A DNA stretch of 42,277 nt, taken from positions 1-42,277 of the forward strand of contig SBGO01000653.1 of assembly GCA_006226565.1 (NCBI GenBank), in the 5' to 3' direction. Every line of letters starts with the position of its first letter. Position 1 is the stretch's first letter. The notes beneath the pieces were generated by a model that made no database searches, was not told the origin of the DNA, and saw only the letters and a list, made by a program, of their open reading frames with translations. Source of the DNA: Deltaproteobacteria bacterium (GTDB lineage: Bacteria > Myxococcota_A > UBA9042 > PHBI01). The translations under genes were made by a program, and so were the position numbers. Of the stretch, positions 11,958 through 18,706 are shown one piece after another.

Positions 11958-12003
11958 CCCCTCACTCGGCCCGCGCCCGGGCCGGCCCCTCGAGAGACGC
12001 CCC

Positions 12004-12435
12004 ATGACCGACCTCCGTGAACAGCTCCTCAAGGCCGGCCTCATCACCGAGGCCCAGGCGACTCGCACCGAGGAGGGCGGTCCCCGCACCGGGCGTCATC
12101 GCCGGAACAGCCGGGGGCGCGGTCACGACACGCGCCGCATCGAGCGCCGGGATCCCTCGGACGTCACCCCGGAGGGGGAGGCCGACGCGGCGAAGCTCGC
12201 GGAGGACAGCCGCGTCGACATCAAGACGCAGCGCGGCGGGCGGCGCTGGTACTACGTGTCCCGCGACGGCCTCGTCCCCTACGTCGAGCTCGGCAACGAC
12301 GTCGCGGAGAAGCTCTCCCGCGGCGACCTGGCTCTGGTCGAGTCGCCGGCGGGGGAGGCGTGGTTCGTCTCGCGCGAGATCGCCGTCCGGATCCTGGGCC
12401 TCGACCCGGCGTGGATCCGCGCGTTCAGCGCCTGA
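12004..12435 (+). CDS. DUF2058 family protein (YaiL-like)
   Basis: The 143-residue protein opens with MTDLREQLLKAGLITEAQA, the typical start of DUF2058 (E. coli YaiL, a nucleoid-associated-like protein of unknown role). A basic region with many Arg (about 20-50) is followed by a folded C-terminal half with RRWYYVSRDGLVPYVEL, also as in the family. It is shorter than YaiL (about 180). The basic N-terminal half suggests nucleic-acid binding, by inference. Its stop codon lies only 6 nt from the converging stop of pnp. Confidence 0.85.
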   Translation: MTDLREQLLKAGLITEAQATRTEEGGPRTGRHRRNSRGRGHDTRRIERRDPSDVTPEGEADAAKLAEDSRVDIKTQRGGRRWYYVSRDGLVPYVELGNDVAEKLSRGDLALVESPAGEAWFVSREIAVRILGLDPAWIRAFSA

Positions 12436-12444
12436 GCGCGCTCA
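12433..12444. other. 12-bp palindrome containing both convergent stop codons
   Basis: TGAGCGCGCTCA is a perfect palindrome. Its first three bases are the DUF2058 stop codon and its last three are, on the other strand, the pnp stop. There is no separate intergenic terminator, so transcripts from the two sides probably run into each other or stop inside the opposing gene. Confidence 0.8.
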
Positions 12445-14517
12445 CTCGGCGGCGGCGAGCGCGGCGCGTCGGCTGAGCTCGAGCCGGCCGCGGTCGTCGG
12501 CGCCCTGCACCCGCACCCGGACCGCGTCACCGACGCGCACGACGTCCTCCACCCGATCGACGCGAACGTCGGCGAGCTCGGAGATGTGCACCAGCCCCTC
12601 GTGGGCGCCGATGCGGACGAAGGCGCCGTACTCCTTGATGGAGACGACCTCGGCGTCGTAGTCGGAGCCGACCTCGAGCACGAGGGTCTCGCTGCGGACC
12701 CGCTCGATGCCGGTCGCGAGGTCCTGCGGGGTCTTCGCGAAGATGCGCACGCGGCCATCGTCGCGCACGTCGATGCGCGTGCGGGTCTGGCTCTGGATCT
12801 CCTGGATCCGACGCCCACCCGGGCCGATGAGGCGCCCGATCGTCCGCTTGGGGATCGTGAGCTGCGAGACCTGGGGGGCGTGGTCGGCGATCGTCTCGCG
12901 AGGCGCCGCGAGCGTCGCGCCCATCGTGGCGAGGATGTGGTCGAGGGCCCGGCGCGCCTGGCCGAAGGCCTCCTCGAGCACGTCGCGCGGGATGGCGCCG
13001 AGCTTGTTGTCGAGCTGCAGCGCGGTCACGCCCGTCGGCGTCCCGGCGACCTTGAAGTCCATGTCGCCGAGGGCGTCCTCCTGCCCGGTGATGTCCGTCA
13101 GGACGACGTGGGTGTCGCCCTCGTGGACGAGGCCCATGGCGATCCCCGCGACGGGCGCGGAGAGGGCCACCCCGGCGTCGAACAGCGCCAGGCTGGCGCC
13201 GCACACCGTGGCCATCGACGAGGAGCCGTCGGACTCGAGGATGTCGGAGACCACGCGCAGGACCCAGGGGAGGTCGTCGCGCTTCGGCAGCGCGGCCAGG
13301 ATCGCGCGGCGGGCGAGGGCGCCGTGGCCGATCTCGCGCCGGCCGGGGCCGCGCTGGGGCTGCAGCTCCCCGACCGCGAAGGGCGGGAAGTTGTAGTGGA
13401 GCATGAAGCGCTCGCTGCGCTTGCCGAGGACCGTCTCGTACTCGCGCGCGTCGTCGGCCGTGCCGAGGGTCGCGGTCACGAGGGCCTGGGTCCCGCCCCG
13501 CGAGAACAGCGCGGAGCCGTGCGCGGCCGGGAGGTAGCCGACCTGCGCGGAGAGCGGACGCACCTCGTCGAGGCCACGACCGCCGAGGCGCGCGCCGGCG
13601 GCGGTCCGGACGCGCACCAGGCGCTTGAGGACCTGGGAGAAGAGCGCCTCGTCCACGCCCTCGCGCGTGGCGACCGCGGCCCAGGCCGGGGCCAGCGTCG
13701 CGGCGAGCGCGTCTCGGCGGGCGACCTTCCCTGGAAGGTTCCACGCGCCGTCGAGGTCAGGGCCGGCCTCGCGGGCCAGGGCGTCGGCGAGCGCGTCGAG
13801 CCCCGGGTCGGCGGCCGGCTCGAACGGGAGCTTCTCGCGCCCCGCGGCGTCGCGGAGCCGGTCGAAGGCGTCGAGCACGGGCGCGAGGACCGCGGCCGCC
13901 TCGTCCATCGCGGCGAGGATCTCCTCGGAGGAGGCCTCGGCGGCGCCCCCCTCGAGCATCACGAGCCCCCGGCGGTCGAGCGCGATGACCCAGTCCATCG
14001 TCGCGCGGCTCCGGCTCTTCCACTTCGCGAGGGTCTGCAGCGCGCCGTCGCCGGCGGCGCTGATCCGGAGCCCCGCCACGGGGCCGTCGAAGGGCACGCT
14101 CGAGATGTGGAGCGCGCACGAGGCGGCCAGAATCGCCAGCGACTCCAGGTCGCTCGTCGCGTCGGCGCCGAAGCAGGTCACCAGGACCTGGACCTCGCGC
14201 CGGAACCCCTTCGGGAACAGCGGCCGCAGCGTGCGGTCGATGAGGCGGCTCGTCAGGACCTCGTGGTCGCCGATGCGTCCCTCGCGGCGCAGGTAGCCGC
14301 CGGGGACGCGCCCGCCGGCGCTCATGCGCTCGCGGTACTCGACCGTGAGCGGGAGGAAGTCGCGCGTCGCGCCGCTGTCGGGCCCGACGACGACGGTGGC
14401 GAGGAGCATGCTGCTCAGGTGGCGCACGACGACGGCCCCGTGGGCCTGTCGCGCCAGCTCGCCGGTCTCGAAGGAGAGCTCGGCGTTTCCGATGGTGATG
14501 GTCTCGGTGGTCCTCAT
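12442..14517 (-). CDS. pnp: Polynucleotide phosphorylase
   Basis: The 691-residue enzyme degrades RNA 3' to 5' with phosphate, releasing nucleoside diphosphates. It has two RNase PH-like domains (about 8-140 and 300-540), a KH domain (RTIGRLIGPGGRRIQEIQ, about 556) and a C-terminal S1 domain (about 613-686), the standard order. The catalytic segment of the second PH domain reads DITGQEDALGDMDFKVAGT (about 473-492) and keeps the aspartates and lysine of the active site; an Ala replaces the usual His in EDH. The start at 14517 gives the usual N-terminus (MRTTETITIGN); a GTG 14 codons upstream is possible. Neither start has a clear ribosome site. The usual neighbour rpsO is absent; instead pnp follows the DUF3006 gene by 60 nt in the same direction. 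Confidence 0.96.
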   Translation of the reverse strand: MRTTETITIGNAELSFETGELARQAHGAVVVRHLSSMLLATVVVGPDSGATRDFLPLTVEYRERMSAGGRVPGGYLRREGRIGDHEVLTSRLIDRTLRPLFPKGFRREVQVLVTCFGADATSDLESLAILAASCALHISSVPFDGPVAGLRISAAGDGALQTLAKWKSRSRATMDWVIALDRRGLVMLEGGAAEASSEEILAAMDEAAAVLAPVLDAFDRLRDAAGREKLPFEPAADPGLDALADALAREAGPDLDGAWNLPGKVARRDALAATLAPAWAAVATREGVDEALFSQVLKRLVRVRTAAGARLGGRGLDEVRPLSAQVGYLPAAHGSALFSRGGTQALVTATLGTADDAREYETVLGKRSERFMLHYNFPPFAVGELQPQRGPGRREIGHGALARRAILAALPKRDDLPWVLRVVSDILESDGSSSMATVCGASLALFDAGVALSAPVAGIAMGLVHEGDTHVVLTDITGQEDALGDMDFKVAGTPTGVTALQLDNKLGAIPRDVLEEAFGQARRALDHILATMGATLAAPRETIADHAPQVSQLTIPKRTIGRLIGPGGRRIQEIQSQTRTRIDVRDDGRVRIFAKTPQDLATGIERVRSETLVLEVGSDYDAEVVSIKEYGAFVRIGAHEGLVHISELADVRVDRVEDVVRVGDAVRVRVQGADDRGRLELSRRAALAAAE

Positions 14518-14577
14518 GGCGGGCGGGAGTCTACACCGCTCGGCCGTGAAGTCGACCACCCGGTGAGCGGCCCGCCG

Positions 14578-14814
14578 TCAGAGCGAGAAGTCGCCGCCGT
14601 CGTCGTCCGCCGCGAGCTTCGCGCGACGCGCCCGGGCCTCGGCGACCGAGGCCGCGTCCTTGCCGGCGTCGGGGGTCAGGCTCAGCGAGAGCCAGCGCCC
14701 CTCACCGACGCCCGCGGGGAGCAGCGCCACGGGCAGCTCGATGCGCGCGCCACCGTCGGTGCTCAGCACGGCGATGGGCCCCTCGATTCGGTCGACGAAG
14801 ACGGAGTGGGACAT
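14578..14814 (-). CDS. DUF3006 domain protein
   Basis: This 78-residue protein matches DUF3006, a small beta-barrel-like domain of unknown function: FVDRIEGPIAVL at the start, then IELPVALLPAGVGEG. In Firmicutes DUF3006 genes are typically next to, or fused with, ComEC-type metallo-beta-lactamase genes, and here the MBL-ComEA gene lies just upstream (33 nt). No signal peptide is visible, so the product should stay in the cytoplasm. A GAGAGGT ribosome site at about 14822-14828 supports the start. A clearly related DUF3006-like domain occurs in the first gene of the same run (16602-16961). Confidence 0.8.
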   Translation of the reverse strand: MSHSVFVDRIEGPIAVLSTDGGARIELPVALLPAGVGEGRWLSLSLTPDAGKDAASVAEARARRAKLAADDDGGDFSL

Positions 14815-14847
14815 GGGCTGGACCTCTCAGGATCGGGTGGGCGGCGA

Positions 14848-16203
14848 TCACCGCATCTCTTCGTAGGGGGCCTCGTCGGGCGCGGGGAACACGGCGAAGC
14901 GCTCGGCGATGCGCGCCGCGGTCTTGGCGCCGATGCCCTGCACGCGGGTCAGCTCGTGGATCGTCTGGAAGGGCCCGTGCTCCTCCCGGTAGACGACGAT
15001 GGCGGTCGCCTTGGCCGGGCCGACGCCCTCGACCTCGCGGAGCTCCGCGGCGGTCGCCGTGTTGATGTCGCGCTTGCCCTCGGTTCCGGCGTCCACCGGC
15101 GGGGCGGTGCCCCCCGTGGCGGTGGGCGAGCCCTCCGAAGCGGTGTCCCCACGAGCGTCGTCCGCGAGGTCCTCGGGCCGGGGGCGTGACCGGCCCGGAG
15201 GGGGCCGCGGCCGCAGCGGCTCGCCCGAGGCGATCCGGAGGGCGGAGGTGTCTCCCTCGGCCACCTGGACCGACCACCGCGTTCCGTCGCTGACCAGGGT
15301 GATGGTGCCGTTCAGATCGGTCCGGAGCACGTCGATCCCGGCGCGCTCGAGCCTGTCGAGGGTCGGCGGCGCGGGGTGCCCGAACTTGTTGTGGAGGCCA
15401 CAGGAGATGACGGCCAGGGACGGGTGGACGGCCGTGAGGAAGGCGTCCAGCGTCGAGTGCTCGCTCCCGTGGTGGGCGACCTTGAGGATGTCGGCGGCGA
15501 TGGTGTCGGGATCGGCCAGGAGCCGACGTTCGGTCGGCGCCTCCGCGTCCCCCGTGAGGAGCATGCTCGTCGTCCCGTACTCCAGGCGCAGGATGACGGA
15601 GTTGGAGTTCGCGTCCGACCGTGTCCCGCCGAGGAGGGGCTCGTCCGGCGCGAGGATCCTCAGCTTCGCGCCGCCTCCGATGTCGATCGTGCGGCCGCGG
15701 CGCGCGATGACGATCTTGGTCCCCGCGGCTTCGAGGTGCTCGAGGAGGCGGGTGTAGATCCCGGAGCCGTAGTCGAAGCCGGGGTCGAGGAAGATCTTGG
15801 CGGGGAACCGCTCGAGGGTCTTCTGCATGCCCCCGATGTGGTCGGCGTGGGGGTGCGTCATGACCGCGAGGTCCACCGAGGTCACGCCGTCCTCGGTGAG
15901 CTGGGCGGCCATCGGCGCGTCGCGACCGCGGTCGCCGGCGTCGACGACGATCGCCTTGCCGGTCGGGGACAGGATGATCATCCCGTCGCCCTGGCCGACG
16001 TCGACGACGCGAATCGTCAACGGCGGCCCAGCCTCCGGCGGGGGCGTGGGGGCGGGCCCCTCGGGTCCGGGGCCGGAGAGGGGGGCCGTCGTCCCGCACG
16101 CCGCGAGCCCCGTGAGGGCGAGCGCAGCGAGCAGCGCCGCTCCAGGGGAGCGGCGCCGCGGGGCCGGGGACGACGCCCCGAGCTGACGTGGGCTGGGCCT
16201 CAT
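14848..16203 (-). CDS. Lipoprotein fusing a ComEC-type metallo-beta-lactamase domain to a ComEA-type helix-hairpin-helix domain
   Basis: The 451-residue protein starts with a basic N-region and lipobox LTGLAAC (Cys36), so it should be a lipid-anchored extracytoplasmic protein. Residues about 60-310 form an MBL domain of the ComEC/Rec2 type: VVDVGQGDGMII, IVVDAGDRG, the metal motif HPHADHIGG (about 115), LLTGDAE and VAHHGSEHST. After a Pro/Arg-rich linker, residues about 375-436 form a double helix-hairpin-helix domain of the ComEA type (DINTATAAELREVEGVGPAK, then VQGIGAKTAARI), which binds DNA non-specifically. No ComEC membrane channel is present. The likely job is binding and perhaps cutting DNA outside the cytoplasm (inferred). 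Only 9 nt separate it from the comEA-like stop upstream. No clear ribosome site, so translational coupling is possible. Confidence 0.9.
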   Translation of the reverse strand: MRPSPRQLGASSPAPRRRSPGAALLAALALTGLAACGTTAPLSGPGPEGPAPTPPPEAGPPLTIRVVDVGQGDGMIILSPTGKAIVVDAGDRGRDAPMAAQLTEDGVTSVDLAVMTHPHADHIGGMQKTLERFPAKIFLDPGFDYGSGIYTRLLEHLEAAGTKIVIARRGRTIDIGGGAKLRILAPDEPLLGGTRSDANSNSVILRLEYGTTSMLLTGDAEAPTERRLLADPDTIAADILKVAHHGSEHSTLDAFLTAVHPSLAVISCGLHNKFGHPAPPTLDRLERAGIDVLRTDLNGTITLVSDGTRWSVQVAEGDTSALRIASGEPLRPRPPPGRSRPRPEDLADDARGDTASEGSPTATGGTAPPVDAGTEGKRDINTATAAELREVEGVGPAKATAIVVYREEHGPFQTIHELTRVQGIGAKTAARIAERFAVFPAPDEAPYEEMR

Positions 16204-16212
16204 CAGGCCCGG

Positions 16213-16545
16213 CTACTTGCCTTTCTTCGCGGGCGCGGGCGCCGCCGGCGCGCCCGGGGAGGTCGCGACCCAGCCGGCCGCCTTGAAGTTCTCGACGGTC
16301 TTCTCGCCGACGCCGCGGACGCGCGACTGCATGTCCTCGAGGCTGGCGAACGGCCCGCTCTTCTCGCGCTCGGCGATGATCTTGGCCGCCGTCTTCTCGC
16401 CGACGCCCTTCACGGTCTGGAGCTCGGCGGCGGTGGCGGTGTTGACGTTCTTCGCGGGGGCCGGCGCAGCGGCGAGCGCCGCGCTGGAGAGCGCGATCGC
16501 GATCAACGCCGCGAGCGCGGCGACAAAGGACTTCCGTCGAATCAT
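16213..16545 (-). CDS. Secreted ComEA-like helix-hairpin-helix DNA-binding protein
   Basis: This 110-residue protein has an N-terminal signal peptide (about 1-25, ending ALAAAP). Residues 32-90 carry a tandem helix-hairpin-helix (NVNTATAAELQTVKGVGEKT, then SRVRGVGEKTVENFKAAG), followed by an Ala/Pro/Lys tail. Periplasmic ComEA proteins bind incoming double-stranded DNA and pull it through the outer membrane during transformation. The start at 16545 is chosen for its signal peptide and an AAGGGAGA ribosome site. The domain resembles the one at the end of the next gene, so one may have arisen by duplication. Confidence 0.92.
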   Translation of the reverse strand: MIRRKSFVAALAALIAIALSSAALAAAPAPAKNVNTATAAELQTVKGVGEKTAAKIIAEREKSGPFASLEDMQSRVRGVGEKTVENFKAAGWVATSPGAPAAPAPAKKGK

Positions 16546-16601
16546 CGTGAGTCTCCCTTGCGTTGGGCCCTCCGGACGACCCCGTCGCCCGGTCTCGGCC
16601 G

Positions 16602-16961
16602 CTACTGTAGACGAAGCGCATTGGACGTGTCGCCCGCGTTCACATTCAGCCCCCGTAGCGCGCGGCCGTACGCGCGGATGCGGGCCGCACAGCGCGGCGA
16701 CGGGACGCCGTCGACGAGCACGGAGCCCGCGCGGACGTCCCGAGGGAGGTGTCCGAGCGGGATCGTCGCGGCGTGACCGTCGGCCCCGATCGCGACGGCG
16801 AGGTCGCCCTCGACCCGATCGATCCAGGTCGCGCTGGAGACGCAGGCGCGCGCGTCGTCCCACGCCGGATCGAGCCGCACCGAGCGCGCGGGGGGAGGCA
16901 CGCACGAGGCGAGGGTGAGCGCGGTCACCAGGAGCCAGGGTGGGGAGGTTCGGTCGGGCAT
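16602..16961 (-). CDS. Small lipoprotein with a DUF3006-like domain
   Basis: The 119-residue protein has a lipoprotein signal peptide (lipobox LTLASC, Cys20). Residues about 46-85 read WIDRVEGDLAVAIGADG then ATIPLGHLP and align well with the cytoplasmic-looking DUF3006 protein encoded at 14578-14814 (DR.EG..AV, LP, V..G shared). Two cysteines besides the lipid-bearing one (in ARACVSSA and SPRCAAR) could form a disulfide outside the cytoplasm. The start is set by the signal peptide and a GAGAGGA site close upstream. It is the first gene of the ComEA/MBL run and probably acts with it; the biochemical role of DUF3006 is unknown. Confidence 0.75.
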   Translation of the reverse strand: MPDRTSPPWLLVTALTLASCVPPPARSVRLDPAWDDARACVSSATWIDRVEGDLAVAIGADGHAATIPLGHLPRDVRAGSVLVDGVPSPRCAARIRAYGRALRGLNVNAGDTSNALRLQ

Positions 16962-17233
16962 CGCGTCCTCTCGGGTCGAGCTGTTCGACGCCAGAGCAAA
17001 GGGCGTGCCGCCGCGCAACCATTGGAAATGACGCGCATCACGTCCGCGCGAGGTGTCCCGCCGGTGTCCCGAGGTGCCTCGAAGCGTCTCATCGCCACCG
17101 TGGCACGCGTCCGATCGGCCGCCAGGCGAGACATCCACCGCCGGCGACGGGCGAGGCGTCCGCCGCGGGTGGGCCCGGGAACGGGCCGAGCACGCCTTTC
17201 ACAAGCCCGGGACTCGTGTTACCCCCGGGGTCG

Positions 17234-18523
17234 ATGGAGAAGCTCGCATCGTTGTTTGGCCTCGCCGGGCTCGTGCTCTTCGCATGGGCCATCTCGGTCG
17301 ACCGCAAGTCCGTCCGCTGGCGGCCCGTCCTCTGGGGCGTCGGCCTCCAGCTCGCCTTCGCCGCCGCGGTGCTCCTGCCCGACATCGGTCGTGACGTCTT
17401 CGACGCCGTCGACGTCGCGGTGAAGCGCCTCGTCTCCTTCTCGGAGATGGGCAGCGACTTCGTCTTCCAGAGCGTCCAGAAGCACGACATCACGGTCTAT
17501 ACGCAGGCCGGTCAGCCGACGCTCCTCACGGTCGAGGGGCACATCTCGCCGCCGCTCAAGACGCTGGCGTTCTGGGTGCTCCCGACCGTGATGTTCTTCT
17601 CCGCGCTGATGGCGGTGCTCTACCACTACGGCGTGATGCAGCGCATCGTCCGCGTCTTCGCCGTCATCATGCAGAAGAGCCTCGGCACCAGCGGCGCCGA
17701 GAGCCTGTCGGCCGCGGCCAACATCTTCGTCGGCCAGACCGAGGCCCCGCTCATCGTCCGCCCCTTCGTCGACAAGATGACGATGAGCGAGCTGCACGCC
17801 GTGATGGTGGGCGGCTTCGCCACCGTCGCCGGCGGCGTGATGGCGATCTACGTGGCCATCGTCCCCATCCCCGGCATCGCCGGGCACCTCGTCACCGCCA
17901 GCATCCTCAGCGCGCCCGCCGCGCTGGCCGTCGCGAAGCTGATGTACCCCGAGACCGGCCAGCCGGCGACCCTCGGGCGTGTCCACATCGACATCGAGCG
18001 CATCGACGTCAACGGCATCGACGCCCTGTCCCGCGGCACCCTCGAGGGGCTCCGCCTCTTCCTCAACATCGTCGCGATGTTGCTCGTCTTCTACGCGATG
18101 GTGATGATGATCAACGCCATCCTCGGCGGGATCGGCGACCTCGTCGGCGTCGAGCTGTCGCTCGAGATCATCCTCGGCTACCTCTTCGCGCCCTTCGCGC
18201 TCCTGATGGGCATCCCCTGGGACGAGGCCCTCACGGCGGGGATGCTGCTCGGCAAGAAGATCACGCTCACCGAGCTCTTCGCCTACATCGACTTCGGGCA
18301 GCTCCAGGCCAGCGCGAACGCCCTCAGCGAGCGCTCGGCCATCATCATGTCCTACGCCCTGTGCGGCTTCGCGAACTTCGCGAGCATCGGCATCCAGATC
18401 GGCGGCATCGGCGGCATCGCCCCGGAGCGCCGCGGCGACCTCGCGCGCCTCGGCGTGCGGGCCATGATCGGCGGGACCCTCGCCGCGATGATGACCGGCG
18501 CGGTCGCCGGCCTCTTCACCTGA
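17234..18523 (+). CDS. CNT-family concentrative nucleoside transporter (NupC-like)
   Basis: The 429-residue polytopic membrane protein has the length of bacterial CNT transporters. Family motifs are clear: VGQTEAPLIVRPF (about 173), the GGFATVAGGVMA segment (about 195), ALSERSAIIMSYALCGFANF (about 362) and the glycine-rich SIGIQIGGIGG that follows. In CNT structures these regions bind the nucleoside and the coupling Na+ or H+. The predicted role is uptake of nucleosides across the inner membrane. An insertion of about 25 residues near 85-105 is rich in Thr and Gly. The start at 17234 is chosen because hydrophobic transmembrane sequence begins at once (MEKLASLFGLAGLVLFAWAI). The 272-bp spacer to the divergent ComEA run must hold promoters for both sides, but none is clear. 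Confidence 0.94.
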   Translation: MEKLASLFGLAGLVLFAWAISVDRKSVRWRPVLWGVGLQLAFAAAVLLPDIGRDVFDAVDVAVKRLVSFSEMGSDFVFQSVQKHDITVYTQAGQPTLLTVEGHISPPLKTLAFWVLPTVMFFSALMAVLYHYGVMQRIVRVFAVIMQKSLGTSGAESLSAAANIFVGQTEAPLIVRPFVDKMTMSELHAVMVGGFATVAGGVMAIYVAIVPIPGIAGHLVTASILSAPAALAVAKLMYPETGQPATLGRVHIDIERIDVNGIDALSRGTLEGLRLFLNIVAMLLVFYAMVMMINAILGGIGDLVGVELSLEIILGYLFAPFALLMGIPWDEALTAGMLLGKKITLTELFAYIDFGQLQASANALSERSAIIMSYALCGFANFASIGIQIGGIGGIAPERRGDLARLGVRAMIGGTLAAMMTGAVAGLFT

Positions 18524-18694
18524 GGCGCGCCCGGCCGCCGCGATCACGCAGCGCAACAAAGCGCGACCGCCTGACGCACCCGCGCGCGGCGAGGCACGAT
18601 CTTGCGCGCTGCAGCACGGCGAGGCCGTTTCGTCATGAGATCGTTACGGAGATGCTGTCTCTGAAGGGGGGTTTTCTGGTACACCGCGCCTACT

Positions 18695-18701
18695 GAGGAG
18701 G
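18695..18701 (+). promoter_or_regulatory. Ribosome binding site deciding the start of the amidohydrolase lipoprotein
   Basis: GAGGAGG overlaps a GTG at 18701, so that codon cannot be the start used with this site. The next in-frame GTG, at 18707, lies 5 nt downstream and is the better choice; a third GTG at 18713 is 11 nt away. Confidence 0.6.
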
Positions 18702-18706
18702 TGCAC

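Noticed and set aside
11968-11983. Short GC hairpin between the methyltransferase and DUF2058 genes
   Set aside because: Only 6 bp and expected by chance at this GC content; no T-run.
17190-17233. A promoter overlapping the start of the nucleoside transporter (TTTCAC and GTTACC)
   Set aside because: The spacing is only 15 bp and the transcript would begin almost at the ATG; too weak to call.
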